38,561 bases of DNA. It comes from an uncultured Actinomycetes bacterium. GTDB lineage: Bacteria > Actinomycetota > Actinomycetes > S36-B12. The stretch is from positions 1 to 38,561 of the forward strand of contig CAIXFB010000301.1 of assembly GCA_903918595.1 (NCBI GenBank), written 5' to 3'. The stretch's first letter is position 1, and every line of letters begins with the position of its first letter. This document shows positions 25,311-34,038 of this stretch, piece after piece. The notes under the pieces are model-generated. The model saw nothing but the letters and a program-made list of their open reading frames with translations. It searched no databases and was not told where the DNA came from. The position numbers were made by a program, and so were the translations under genes.

Positions 25311-26006
25311 GTGCATACGTTGGAGATTAAGGTTCGACTTAGATCCCGGATCAGTGCCTTTAAGGACTCTGCACTGTTTTTTCTGAACCCGCCCAATTGG
25401 AATGCCTACCAATTCCAAGCGGTGCCTTTTGGTATAGAGGGATCACTCGCTTTTCATGATCTAGTGAATCGTTCCAATCAGTATTTGGAGTTCGGTTCAG
25501 GGGCCTCAACTATGGCAGTTGCGCAAACTTCAGTGCCCATGGTTGTTGTGGAGTCCGATTCACGCTTTCTCTCGACAGTGAAACGAAAGTGTCATGAAGT
25601 TCGGGAAGGATTATTGAGCAGTCGCATGGAATTTCTCCACGGAGATATTGGCCCAACAGGTCCCTGGGGAAAACCCATTTTCCCATCCGTGCCCAGGCCG
25701 AAAATCTGGAGGAACTATCCCCTTGCGCCGTGGACAGCCCTTGGCTCGGAATTTCAGTCAGACTTGATTCTGGTGGACGGACGCTTTCGGGTTGCGTGTG
25801 CTTTGGCTGTCGTCCTAAATCAGTCGGATTCCGATTGGGCTCTGCTTTTTGATGACTATGCAGACAGACCGCATTACAGGCCAATTGAGTCTTTCGCCGA
25901 ATTGGTTTCGATGCATGGCCGTATGGCGGAGTTTCGACCCAAAAAGCAGGTGTCGCGCCGCTTAGCCAGTAAGGCATTTGAAAAATTTGTTTCGGATTGG
26001 CGCTAG
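25311..26006 (+). CDS. SAM-dependent methyltransferase-like protein
   Basis: This 231-residue protein has a class I methyltransferase-like core: QYLEFGSGASTMAVAQ (motif I, about residues 62-77), MVVVESDSRFLSTVKRK (acidic end of strand 2), SDLILVDGRFRVACALAV (motif II region, about 151-168) and WALLFDDYADRPHYRPI. The pattern E-F-G-S-G-x-S-T and VDGRFR resembles uncharacterised methyltransferases of polysaccharide loci. The substrate is unknown; a sugar hydroxyl is plausible from context. GTG 25311 has no ribosome site but fits a leaderless promoter. Its stop lies 2 bases from the convergent asparagine synthase-like gene. Confidence 0.72.
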   Translation: MHTLEIKVRLRSRISAFKDSALFFLNPPNWNAYQFQAVPFGIEGSLAFHDLVNRSNQYLEFGSGASTMAVAQTSVPMVVVESDSRFLSTVKRKCHEVREGLLSSRMEFLHGDIGPTGPWGKPIFPSVPRPKIWRNYPLAPWTALGSEFQSDLILVDGRFRVACALAVVLNQSDSDWALLFDDYADRPHYRPIESFAELVSMHGRMAEFRPKKQVSRRLASKAFEKFVSDWR

Positions 26007-26008
26007 CA

Positions 26009-27901
26009 CTACTCGAGTGATCGCAGCCACAGTTCAAGGGTTAGAAGTCTCAAGGCAATTTGATTTATGCGACCTGAATGATCCGTCGGACTGCTCATCC
26101 AAGATTGCACATACTCAGGGTTGAGTGTGGTGTTGGAAATTATTGCTTCTCCGGAGAGGGCGTCCCTGTTCGCTTGCCAAATTGCTCGAATCCATTCGCG
26201 AACAGGAGGTGTAAAGCCGCGCTTTGGGCGGTTAACAATCTCAGCAGGCAAATACTCTCGAGCAATTTCCCGTAGCCGTGATTTTGGTGGCAAGAATTGA
26301 TCCCTATTGCTTAGTCGTCCAGACAAAATAGTTGTGGTGAGATCCGCATCTGCGAGAGGAGTTCGACTCTCAATTGAGTAGGTCATTGCTAGACGATCGA
26401 CTTGTACCAGGCTATTCACACGGAGGTACGTCTCGTTGCTTGCGATGGTGTAAAAGGCACCCACCCACGCTGGATCAGCACGACCAAAAAACTCCGCTGT
26501 TTGAGGTTTTTTTGGAAGGCCAACGAGGTCTTTGACAGCCCGACTAACCGAGCGGTACCCGGGTTGAAATTCATAGAAGGGAAGCGGTGCGAGTCCTTCT
26601 CGAACGTTCTGACTCATGAACGCCCTCATTTGCGAATCCTGAATCAGTCCACCCACCGCAGTGATCCAATCAACCTGAGCCTGTCTCACCCGGGGAATGG
26701 GGCTGAACCGAGGGCGCCTCACATTTCGACCTTGCATACGGTTCTCAAGATAGTTTGAGGTCCATACGGCTAGCTGTCGTGTCCAGTCATATCCCCAGAA
26801 CAGTTCATCGCCACCTATGCCTGTCAAGAGAACTGGGACCCCCGCCGCTCTGGCAGCTTGAGGTAGAGCAGAGAGGGCTGGCCCCGCGATGTCAGATATT
26901 GGCTCATCTCGCGCCGCACACACACCAGCAAAATCACGTGCGATCTTTTCGGTATCGAGGATAGAGGTATGGCACTCAATTCCCAGATGCGCGGCTAGGC
27001 CCTGTGCAAGAGATGACTCATCTGGGCTTCTAGTCGAATACCCAATTGTGAAGGCGCTTAAGTCGGTACGTGTCTTACTTGCGATCGCAGCCACTAACGA
27101 GGAATCGAGGCCACCAGAGAGCGCAATTCCCACTGGTACATCGCTTGTACAGGTGGCCACAACGGCATTCTCGATTGCGAGTGCGATGTCGGGGTTTGAG
27201 AGCGGGCGGTTTCCTACTTCGTCGAGTGGATCCCAGTATCTGGTCTCTGAAATATCACCGTCTGCGAGCCCAATCGTTATGAAGTGTGCTGCTGGTACTT
27301 TTCGAACACCTTTGATGAGCGAATCCGGCTCTGGAGTAAAGCCATGCAGGAGGTAACGGGGTAATTGGTCGTTGTCGAGTGTTAAGGGCGCAACGCCAGC
27401 TCTTACGAAACTACTCTGTTCGCTCGACAGAAGGATGGTTTCCCCATCACTGAATAGGCAGAGAGGTTTTTCCCCCATCCGATCACGCACCAAAAGTATG
27501 TTGTCGTTTCTTCGATCAATGATCACTAGTGCAAACATTCCTCGCAAACGGATGAAAGTATCGTTGCCAAATTCTTCCATCATGTGAGGAACGACTTCTA
27601 TGTCGGATCTTGTAGCGAATGTGTGACCCTTTACCTTCAAATGTTCACGAAGGGAGCTGGCGTTGTAGATCTCCCCATTTCCAAGGACGCCCCAGCGCTG
27701 GTCCTCACTCCAAAACGGTTGCCAGCCGTGGGCTGGATCCATGATACTGAGTCGGTGCATGCCGAGCAAAGCTTGCCCATCTCGAATGTAACCTGAACCG
27801 TCTGGCCCCCGGTGCAGCAATTGTGCGCCCAGCTTTGCTAGAACATCATCATCAGCCTTCAACACTCCTCCGGGCCGAATCACACCAAATAAGCCACACA
27901 T
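26009..27901 (-). CDS. Asparagine synthase (glutamine-hydrolysing)-like amidotransferase
   Basis: This 630-residue class II amidotransferase starts MCGLFGVIRPGG, with the catalytic Cys2 exposed after Met removal, followed by HRGPDGSG and GNGEIYN of the glutaminase domain. The synthetase domain carries the PP-loop VGIALSGGLDSSLVAA (near residue 260) and LLTGIGGDELFWGYDW. The length and both domains are complete. Canonical AsnB makes asparagine, but copies inside polysaccharide clusters are often thought to amidate sugar uronic acids, as proposed for WbpS-type proteins. It is preceded by the CapD-like gene with a 3-base gap, so the two are translationally linked, which favours a glycan role. 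ATG 27901. Confidence 0.9.
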   Translation of the reverse strand: MCGLFGVIRPGGVLKADDDVLAKLGAQLLHRGPDGSGYIRDGQALLGMHRLSIMDPAHGWQPFWSEDQRWGVLGNGEIYNASSLREHLKVKGHTFATRSDIEVVPHMMEEFGNDTFIRLRGMFALVIIDRRNDNILLVRDRMGEKPLCLFSDGETILLSSEQSSFVRAGVAPLTLDNDQLPRYLLHGFTPEPDSLIKGVRKVPAAHFITIGLADGDISETRYWDPLDEVGNRPLSNPDIALAIENAVVATCTSDVPVGIALSGGLDSSLVAAIASKTRTDLSAFTIGYSTRSPDESSLAQGLAAHLGIECHTSILDTEKIARDFAGVCAARDEPISDIAGPALSALPQAARAAGVPVLLTGIGGDELFWGYDWTRQLAVWTSNYLENRMQGRNVRRPRFSPIPRVRQAQVDWITAVGGLIQDSQMRAFMSQNVREGLAPLPFYEFQPGYRSVSRAVKDLVGLPKKPQTAEFFGRADPAWVGAFYTIASNETYLRVNSLVQVDRLAMTYSIESRTPLADADLTTTILSGRLSNRDQFLPPKSRLREIAREYLPAEIVNRPKRGFTPPVREWIRAIWQANRDALSGEAIISNTTLNPEYVQSWMSSPTDHSGRINQIALRLLTLELWLRSLE

Positions 27902-27904
27902 GAC

Positions 27905-29119
27905 TTAGATCCGAGAATCCAACGACGCTGAAGGAGCAACCACTTGAAATCCTGGAACGATAGCTGCAATCTCTTTCCGCAGTTCGTTTACGTTCACTTT
28001 CGAATCGGAATGATCGATCCAATAACTTATTTGACTCAGTAGCGGCTCAACGACGACGGATTCGTTGTTCCGTATGAGGCCAAGATCCTCCGTCCAACTA
28101 ACCAGTGTCTCTTCGGACTGCAGAAATTCCTCTTGCTTCTTCTCACCTGTCGTATCACGAGGAGTGCAGACGAGGGGGTACTCGTCTTGGGCATAGTTAG
28201 TTGGGGAAGTGATGGTTGGGTCTTGGTTCCATGTTTCCATTGAGATTGAGACAGGAGTTTTACCGTGGAAAGCTAAAAAGTTGCGGGCAAGGTCGATGAG
28301 GCTGATCGGCTGCACTAAGGGTGTATCGGGAATGACGATTGATCGATCTACTGCAGTGACCGCATTGGCACATATAAGTCCGGATTCCTCAGGTGTGACG
28401 AAGTATCGATAAGTATCCAGGGGCGCACTGAGCGGTTCACTCCTTGCAATTCGATCAAGCCAAGATTCCGTGATTGAACCGGAGGAGAATAAAACATTCG
28501 CAAAACGAGCGCTCGTACAATGACCCGTGTACGCCCACAACATGCTTTCCATGATCAATTTACTCGCACCCATCATGCTGGTAGGACGGGCGGCCTTGTC
28601 GGTGCTTACTGCGAAAACCTGTGGGGGGGAATCCATTTCACCAAGTGCCTCTAGAAGTAGCTTTGTTCCTCTCACATTGACATCGAGAATACGCAAAGCT
28701 GAAGCAGTGTCACGCTCAGTCCGGACATGCTTGACTGCGGCGAAATGCAACACCAAATCTAGATCTCCCATTTCGCGAATTGCACGCCGGATCAGCGGCG
28801 AAGTCACGTCAGCCAGAACCATGTAAATTTCTGTTGGATGCCCCTGGCGGCGAGTCGCGACGAGTTTTCGAGCTAAGGCCGCCAACCCGTTTTCTGAAGA
28901 ATCAAGAAGATAAATCCGCTTTGGCCCAGTCGCCAGCACATGTGGAAGCGTTGATTGGGCAATAAAACCGGCTGCACCAGTGATCAATAAAGACGAGCCT
29001 TGACAGATTCCTGTAAACTTAAGATGTTGCTCAGGACGAAGAGCAAATAAGTTGCCGTTCGGACGATTCACACAGGACGCCGACAACTTCTCGAGGTCAA
29101 CGGTATGGATAGTGTACAT
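27905..29119 (-). CDS. CapD/FlaA1-like nucleotide-sugar 4,6-dehydratase (polysaccharide biosynthesis SDR)
   Basis: This roughly 400-residue soluble protein belongs to the Polysacc_synt_2 (CapD/PseB) SDR group: SSLLITGAAGFIAQSTLPHV (Rossmann motif), DLVLHFAAVKHV and VFAVSTDKAARPTSMMGASK. As in long CapD proteins the Tyr of Y-x-x-x-K is Met, with Asp-Lys of STDK as the remaining catalytic residues. RFANVLFSSGSI and YRYFVTPEESG complete the family pattern. Members dehydrate UDP-GlcNAc or similar sugars at C4/C6, sometimes with C5 inversion. It lacks the N-terminal membrane domain of full CapD. ATG 29119 is chosen; TTG 29128 is possible. It overlaps nothing if the divergent gene starts at 29144. 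Confidence 0.85.
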   Translation of the reverse strand: MYTIHTVDLEKLSASCVNRPNGNLFALRPEQHLKFTGICQGSSLLITGAAGFIAQSTLPHVLATGPKRIYLLDSSENGLAALARKLVATRRQGHPTEIYMVLADVTSPLIRRAIREMGDLDLVLHFAAVKHVRTERDTASALRILDVNVRGTKLLLEALGEMDSPPQVFAVSTDKAARPTSMMGASKLIMESMLWAYTGHCTSARFANVLFSSGSITESWLDRIARSEPLSAPLDTYRYFVTPEESGLICANAVTAVDRSIVIPDTPLVQPISLIDLARNFLAFHGKTPVSISMETWNQDPTITSPTNYAQDEYPLVCTPRDTTGEKKQEEFLQSEETLVSWTEDLGLIRNNESVVVEPLLSQISYWIDHSDSKVNVNELRKEIAAIVPGFQVVAPSASLDSRI

Positions 29120-29143
29120 CAACTTCAATCTGGGAGGGCTAGG

Positions 29144-29848
29144 GTGGGAGAGCGGGCTGTAATTCTAGCGGGCGGCCAAGGCCGGCGTCTTGCACCGTAT
29201 ACAGCGATCCTTCCTAAACCTCTCATGCCCGTTTCCGAAGATGAATCCATCATTGAGCATTTGCTTAGGGGTGTTGCATCTGCAGGCATCTCTGAGGTTA
29301 CGATCACGTTGGGTCACTTGGGCCACCTGATAGAGGCGGTGGTGGGGAACGGCAAACGGTTTGGATTGCGAATCGATTACACACGGGAAGACAAACCGCT
29401 TGGAACGGCGGGTCCATTGGCACTCGTGCGCGGGGTCACGGCAGAAGACAGCATTTTAGTTATCAATGGCGATACTTTCACAAATCTTGATTTCCGTGAA
29501 GTCTTGAACAGGCTCAATGAATCTACTGAGGCCGTAATCACTTGCGTTGAGCGGCGTCTTGACTCTAATTATGGTGTTGTTCATTTTGACGAAAGGGGGT
29601 TAATGTCCGCTTACGACGAAAAGCCTTCTTTTGGCTTTGTAGTTAGTACGGGGATTTACGGATTGCGGGGCAGCGCTCTTGATTGTATCCAACCCAATGA
29701 ACGTTTAGATATGCCGGATTTACTCAGGACTTTACGGGCAAGGGGTCGAAGTGTGGTTTGCTTTCTAGCCGAATGTGAATGGAAAGACTTGGGACGCCCA
29801 GCGGATTTCGAGGAACTGCATCAGCAACGATCGACCGAGTCAAGTTAA
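29144..29848 (+). CDS. Sugar-1-phosphate nucleotidyltransferase
   Basis: From GTG 29144 the protein has 234 residues and begins VGERAVILAGGQGRRL, the nucleotide-binding loop, continuing APYTAILPKPLMPV with the conserved PK-P-x-x-P. INGDTFTNLDF (about residue 104) is the metal-binding GD strand, and YGVVHFDE, EKPSF, STGIYGLRG and WKDLGRPADFEEL are typical of small RmlA/HddC/mannose-1-phosphate guanylyltransferase-like enzymes. It would activate a sugar phosphate to an NDP-sugar. GTG 29144 is chosen over ATG 29105 because GGGAGG lies at 29132-29137, 6 bases upstream, and this removes an overlap with the divergent CapD-like gene. The SDR gene follows after 5 bases, so they form an operon. Confidence 0.88.
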   Translation: MGERAVILAGGQGRRLAPYTAILPKPLMPVSEDESIIEHLLRGVASAGISEVTITLGHLGHLIEAVVGNGKRFGLRIDYTREDKPLGTAGPLALVRGVTAEDSILVINGDTFTNLDFREVLNRLNESTEAVITCVERRLDSNYGVVHFDERGLMSAYDEKPSFGFVVSTGIYGLRGSALDCIQPNERLDMPDLLRTLRARGRSVVCFLAECEWKDLGRPADFEELHQQRSTESS

Positions 29849-29853
29849 TTTAA

Positions 29854-30702
29854 ATGAGATTGCTCAACTCGGGTCGCGCTTTAATTCTTGGCTCAGGTGG
29901 CTACCTAGGGCAACGTATCTTGGACTCGGGTGGTGACCGATATCAACCGCTATCTGTATCCCGCATTCGCACTCAAAAGGATCTTGTTCGTTTTGCACAA
30001 GAGGTTGAGGATGCCCTCGAGACAAGTCCTGAGGCCGCATTAGTCAATTGTATTGGCGCCCGCATAGGCTCACAAGATGAACTGGAGCTTCTGAACGCGC
30101 TTGTCCCGCAAGCGCTAGTGAAAGTATCGGCCATCCGTGATACTAAATTGATTCACTTGGGATCTGCAGCTGAGACTCTCAAAATCACCGATCAGGCTAA
30201 TCTCGGTACGAATACTCAAGTTAGTGTTTCGTCAAGATACGGTCAATCAAAGAGATCTGGAGCTCAAGCGTGCCTCGCTTATGACAATTCGGCCGTATTA
30301 AGAATCTATAATTTGCATGGACTACCACATCCCCCAAAGAGCGGTTTGCATGAACTATGCAGAAGGGTGAGGGGAGTCTCTGAGGATTGGGAGACCCTGC
30401 CGCTTGTTAATACCACCCGAGATTATGTTCACTGGCGGGAAGTTTCCGCAATGGTTGAGAAATGTTTGAATGGTGAATTGCATGGCCTAGTTGATGTCTG
30501 CTCGGGTTTTGGAGTATCCATGTCTGAAATTGTTGAGGGATTTCAATCGGATATCCGAGAGAAAGTTTCACAGCAACTCGCCGCCGCTGACCTTTTCCAA
30601 TCTTCCATCGGCCCAAATCAACCTGGGCATTCATCATATAAAGATAAGAATGAGTTGCTGGAAGTCCTGCGATCAGAGGTTATTGAATGCGCATCCTCCT
30701 AG
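29854..30702 (+). CDS. NAD-dependent epimerase/reductase (RmlD-like extended SDR)
   Basis: This 282-residue SDR starts with ALILGSGGYLGQRILDSGG (glycine motif about residues 9-27) and has AALVNCIGARIGSQ, LIHLGSAAETL and the catalytic pair in SRYGQSKRSGAQA (Y-x-x-x-K, near 131-135). RIYNLHGLPHPPKS and TTRDYVHWREVSAMVEKCL resemble the substrate and C-terminal region of sugar epimerases/4-ketoreductases. It probably acts on the NDP-sugar made by the preceding nucleotidyltransferase. ATG 29854 follows that gene by 5 bases, and the next gene overlaps it by 16 bases, indicating a tight operon. Exact reaction unknown. Confidence 0.82.
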   Translation: MRLLNSGRALILGSGGYLGQRILDSGGDRYQPLSVSRIRTQKDLVRFAQEVEDALETSPEAALVNCIGARIGSQDELELLNALVPQALVKVSAIRDTKLIHLGSAAETLKITDQANLGTNTQVSVSSRYGQSKRSGAQACLAYDNSAVLRIYNLHGLPHPPKSGLHELCRRVRGVSEDWETLPLVNTTRDYVHWREVSAMVEKCLNGELHGLVDVCSGFGVSMSEIVEGFQSDIREKVSQQLAAADLFQSSIGPNQPGHSSYKDKNELLEVLRSEVIECASS

Positions 30703-31808
30703 TCCACAGCTTTTATCGTCCTGGATTGCCATCAGGCGAAAATTCAGTCGTTATCGACCAAGCGAAACTCCTGAGCGATAGTGGATATGAAGTTGAAGTG
30801 TGGGGACCAACGAGTCCCGATCAAATGAGTCCTAAAAATCAAATCAAACTTGGTTCTCAGATTGCGACAGGTAGAGGCCTAGATCCACTCTCATTTATTG
30901 AAAGTTTCCAACCGGATATGGTGCACGTTCATAACACATTCCCAAATGTTGGCACCCGATGGCTGGCTCGATGTGAAGTTCCTATCGCTATGTCACTTCA
31001 CAACTACCGCACAGTATGTGCAAACGGTGTGCTTACCCGAGACTCACAGCAATGCACCAGCTGCCTAACTGGTTCAACAATCAATGCAGTGATACACAGT
31101 TGTTACAAAGATTCTGTAATTGCCACCGCACCGATTGTTTTTTTTCAGCGACATTTGCGAGCAGCTATTTCGAGGAGTATCGAGACACTTATTTTCACCT
31201 CGGAAATCTCACGGGAAATTCTGAGCCCACATCTCTCGTTCACGAATTCAATTGTGCTTCCAAATTATGTGGCGGAAGTGCAAGCAAAAGTAGAGTGTGT
31301 TCCTGCGCACACGACTGAACCTTATTACGTCGTCGTAAGTCGATTAACCCCGGAAAAGGGAGTGAAGCAACTGCTTGATATTTGGCCTCGCGAGAGGAAA
31401 CTGTTTGTCATCGGAGATGGACCTCAACGGACCGAGCTCGAACGGATTTCCGCTCAGTCCAATGTGCATTTTTTGGGATACGTCCATTCTGAAATCCGAG
31501 ACGCATTACTTAGTCAGGCACGAGCGCTCATTCTTCCTAGTGTCACATTGGAGGCTGATCCAGTTGTTGTGGCACAAGCCTTGAGCGCTGGTACGCCATG
31601 CATCGTGAATCAGTTCACCGCGACAGCGAGCTTGGCCAACGAGTCCCCTGCAATTCGTGTTTACCAAGACTCCAATTCATTGGCTAAAGTGATCGCAGAC
31701 CTAACGTCATGTGATGTAAGGCATTCTGCTCGCATACTCTATGAAGATAGATGGTCTGCGAAGTCATGGCTATGCACGTATGAGGCGAGTGTTTTGCATC
31801 GTAAGTAG
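30687..31808 (+). CDS. Glycosyltransferase family 4 (GT-B)
   Basis: This 373-residue GT-B protein opens ILLVHSFYRPGLPSGENSVV, followed by DMVHVHNTFPNVG and SLHNYRTVCANG. It contains the four-Cys pattern seen in a GT4 subfamily (C-x(11)-C-x-x-C...C: CANG, QCTSC, HSCY, about residues 111-149). The donor domain has YYVVVSRLTPEKGVKQLL, FVIGDGPQRTELERI, VHFLGYV and SVTLEADPVVVAQALSAGTP, where Glu begins the E-x(7)-like nucleotide site. It probably adds one residue to the repeat unit. ATG 30687 lies inside the end of the SDR gene and has AGAGG 7 bases upstream. Sugar unknown. Confidence 0.9.
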   Translation: MRILLVHSFYRPGLPSGENSVVIDQAKLLSDSGYEVEVWGPTSPDQMSPKNQIKLGSQIATGRGLDPLSFIESFQPDMVHVHNTFPNVGTRWLARCEVPIAMSLHNYRTVCANGVLTRDSQQCTSCLTGSTINAVIHSCYKDSVIATAPIVFFQRHLRAAISRSIETLIFTSEISREILSPHLSFTNSIVLPNYVAEVQAKVECVPAHTTEPYYVVVSRLTPEKGVKQLLDIWPRERKLFVIGDGPQRTELERISAQSNVHFLGYVHSEIRDALLSQARALILPSVTLEADPVVVAQALSAGTPCIVNQFTATASLANESPAIRVYQDSNSLAKVIADLTSCDVRHSARILYEDRWSAKSWLCTYEASVLHRK

Positions 31809-31833
31809 TTAAAGAAACTAGCAGGTCACCCCG

Positions 31834-31859
31834 TTGATCTACAGCGCAACGTCTATCAT
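31834..31859 (+). promoter_or_regulatory. Candidate promoter for leaderless membrane-protein gene
   Basis: TATCAT at 31854-31859 (TANNNT) ends 6 bases before ATG 31866; no ribosome site is present before the ATG. A TTGATC lies at 31834-31839, but the 14-base spacer is short, so only the -10 element is supported. Confidence 0.4.
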
Positions 31860-31865
31860 CATCCC

Positions 31866-33266
31866 ATGGCAGTGAACAAATTGGCAAGATCGTGGGCGTT
31901 CACTGCTGTTGGAATGGTAGCTCTATTTGTTGCGCTTACATTTTCATTTTTGACAAATGGATTTGCTGTCGCGCCTTGGAATGAGTGGGCTGCGTGGGAG
32001 CGGGGTTCAGAGGCAATGGTCATGAAAAGAATAGAAGTGGATCTTGTTAACCGAGATTCCTCGGTGTTGGGACTGGCGGCATACGCCGGCGATGACTTTA
32101 GTGTCTACGACAGACTCTCCTCGGAAGGCCTTTTAACTCTTGAATCCACAGCTCCTAATGAATTCATCGCCTATGAAAGTGAGGTCGGTGGTCAAGCGTA
32201 CTTTTGGTCAGTCATCTGGCGTGATTTTGGATGTTCATCGATCAGTTGTTTACGTGCAGTCGGCTCTGCCCTGACGGCTGCTTCAGTTATTGCCATGTTT
32301 TTCGTGCTTAGCCAAGTCGGATCCAAAGGGCTAGGTTGGGCGTGGCTCATTTCCACAGGTTTTTCTCCGTGGATTGCATTTGCTGCAAGAAACCTTTTTT
32401 GGTCTCCATGGTTGTATTTTCTACCCGCAATCGCAGCCCTCGGCGTTGTGGTCGCTCGATCATCGCGTTGGCGTTGGATCGCATTAGGCGGTGTATTTTT
32501 AGCATTCGTAGTCAAATACTTGGGAACGGGTTATCACGAATTTACTGCATTCACCATGCTCGCAGCAGCTATGCCAATTATTGCCATCATCTTTCGAAGC
32601 AGATTCATGGGGAATCGAAGCTATCAATTGGCTAATTCGATACTCATCCTCGCAAGTTCAGCTCTAGCATTCGCCTTAGTGCTGTCTTTCCATGCGGTCC
32701 TCTTGACTGGAAGTATCATCACGGGACTTCAGCGAATATGGTCCAACACCATTGTCCGAAGAACTCATGGAGGCCTAGGTGAGAGCGATCCAATCTATTC
32801 AGATTCATTGAATTCGAGTCCCCTTGATGTTGTTTGGAAATATGTGTGGAAGGACTGGTCTACGGATCTTCTGAGCTTTTCCATTGACAAAAACGGGAGT
32901 GTCATCTCAATCAGTCTTGGTAGCGCTGCGTTCATCCTCCTGATTTTTGCAAGTTGTGTGATTGTTATCCTGCGATTAGCAGTTGGCGATCAGCTGTGGC
33001 GTAGAGACGCCACGCTCCTTGCAATGGGATTCCTGATCCCGGTGGTCTGGTTCATATCCGCAAAGGGATATTCCTACCTTCACACATTCATTCTCTTTTT
33101 TCTTTGGTATTTCCTCTTTGTTCCGGTGCTTTTGTTCGTTGTTGGATCATTTGCCTGGGGATACCGCTATGTTCTGGGAATCAAAGCCCCGATCCCTGTT
33201 TCTTCAGCCACCAAGAGCTTGGAAGGCTCCGCAAATAACATTGTGAGCAATGAGGCAAATGGATAG
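31866..33266 (+). CDS. Polytopic membrane protein of polysaccharide locus (GT-C-like), function unknown
   Basis: This 466-residue protein has an N-terminal membrane segment (about 10-32), a hydrophilic loop of roughly 90 residues containing DDFSVYDRLSSEGLL, YESEVGGQAYFWS and two Cys, then about nine further hydrophobic segments, including VVKYLGTGYHEFTAFTMLAA. The layout (first helix, extracytoplasmic loop, many helices) is like GT-C glycosyltransferases that use lipid-linked sugars, but no named family motif was recognised. It heads a run of five plus-strand genes and overlaps the next by 17 bases. The C-terminal 35 residues are hydrophilic. ATG 31866 fits a leaderless start. Confidence 0.75.
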   Translation: MAVNKLARSWAFTAVGMVALFVALTFSFLTNGFAVAPWNEWAAWERGSEAMVMKRIEVDLVNRDSSVLGLAAYAGDDFSVYDRLSSEGLLTLESTAPNEFIAYESEVGGQAYFWSVIWRDFGCSSISCLRAVGSALTAASVIAMFFVLSQVGSKGLGWAWLISTGFSPWIAFAARNLFWSPWLYFLPAIAALGVVVARSSRWRWIALGGVFLAFVVKYLGTGYHEFTAFTMLAAAMPIIAIIFRSRFMGNRSYQLANSILILASSALAFALVLSFHAVLLTGSIITGLQRIWSNTIVRRTHGGLGESDPIYSDSLNSSPLDVVWKYVWKDWSTDLLSFSIDKNGSVISISLGSAAFILLIFASCVIVILRLAVGDQLWRRDATLLAMGFLIPVVWFISAKGYSYLHTFILFFLWYFLFVPVLLFVVGSFAWGYRYVLGIKAPIPVSSATKSLEGSANNIVSNEANG

Positions 33267-34038
33267 GCGGGATCTTTACTCAAAACAAACATGGGTTGTG
33301 ATGCCAGCTTTTAACGCTGCCAAAACCATTATTGCGACTTATGAAGATCTCCCTCGCGAACTTCAAGATCAAGTCATTGTTGTTGATGATTCATCCAAAG
33401 ATGAAACTGCAGTGATCGCTGAATCAATGGGCTTGATCGTAATTCGCCACAAAGAGAACCGCGGTTACGGGGGAAACCAAAAGACCTGTTATAAGACAGC
33501 GCTTGAGCGCGGAGCTGAATATGTGGTCATGGTCCATCCGGATTTTCAATATGACGCGCGAATGGCATCTGTGATGGTAGAAATCATTGCACTAGGGAAC
33601 TGCGATGTGGTTTTGGGGAATCGAATAAGAACCCGAAAAGAAGCTAGAGAAGGTGGAATGCCTCTATGGAAGTACCTGGCCAATCGATCTTCCACATTAG
33701 TTGAGAATCTGATCTTAGGTCAATCAATTGGAGACTTTCATTCGGGAATGCGAGCATACTCACGAAGAGTTCTGGAGACACTGCCGCTCGAATACAACTC
33801 AGACGATTTTGCCTTCGATCAGGAATTCCTAGTGCAAGCAGTTGCAGCGGGTTTTCGAATCGGCGATGTGCCAGTACCAGTTAGGTACATGTCGGAAGCT
33901 TCGTCAATCAGCTTCCAAAGGAGCATGACATATGCGTGGGGCGGCCTGAGCGTCGTGGGCGCGTTTCTTTTACACAGGGCTGGTCTGCGTAAGGATCGAC
34001 GTTTTATTTTTCGTGGAGAGGAGGACCTTAGTGGTTAG
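33250..34038 (+). CDS. Family 2 glycosyltransferase, dolichyl-phosphate-mannose-synthase-like
   Basis: This 262-residue GT2 has WVVMPAFNAAKTI (about residues 15-27), VIVVDDSSKDETA (43-55), HKENRGYGGNQKTCYKTALE, YVVMVHPDFQYD (D-x-D-like site HPDFQ, about 91-102), FHSGMRAYSRRVLETLP and FDQEFLVQAVAAGFRI. The set GYGGNQ-K and HPD-x-QYD is typical of DPM1-like polyprenyl-phosphate sugar transferases that lack membrane helices. It might load a sugar on polyprenyl phosphate for the adjacent GT-C-like membrane protein, with which it overlaps by 17 bases; this link is inference. Start ATG 33250 or 33259. The next gene overlaps its end by 8 bases. Confidence 0.88.
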   Translation: MRQMDRRDLYSKQTWVVMPAFNAAKTIIATYEDLPRELQDQVIVVDDSSKDETAVIAESMGLIVIRHKENRGYGGNQKTCYKTALERGAEYVVMVHPDFQYDARMASVMVEIIALGNCDVVLGNRIRTRKEAREGGMPLWKYLANRSSTLVENLILGQSIGDFHSGMRAYSRRVLETLPLEYNSDDFAFDQEFLVQAVAAGFRIGDVPVPVRYMSEASSISFQRSMTYAWGGLSVVGAFLLHRAGLRKDRRFIFRGEEDLSG

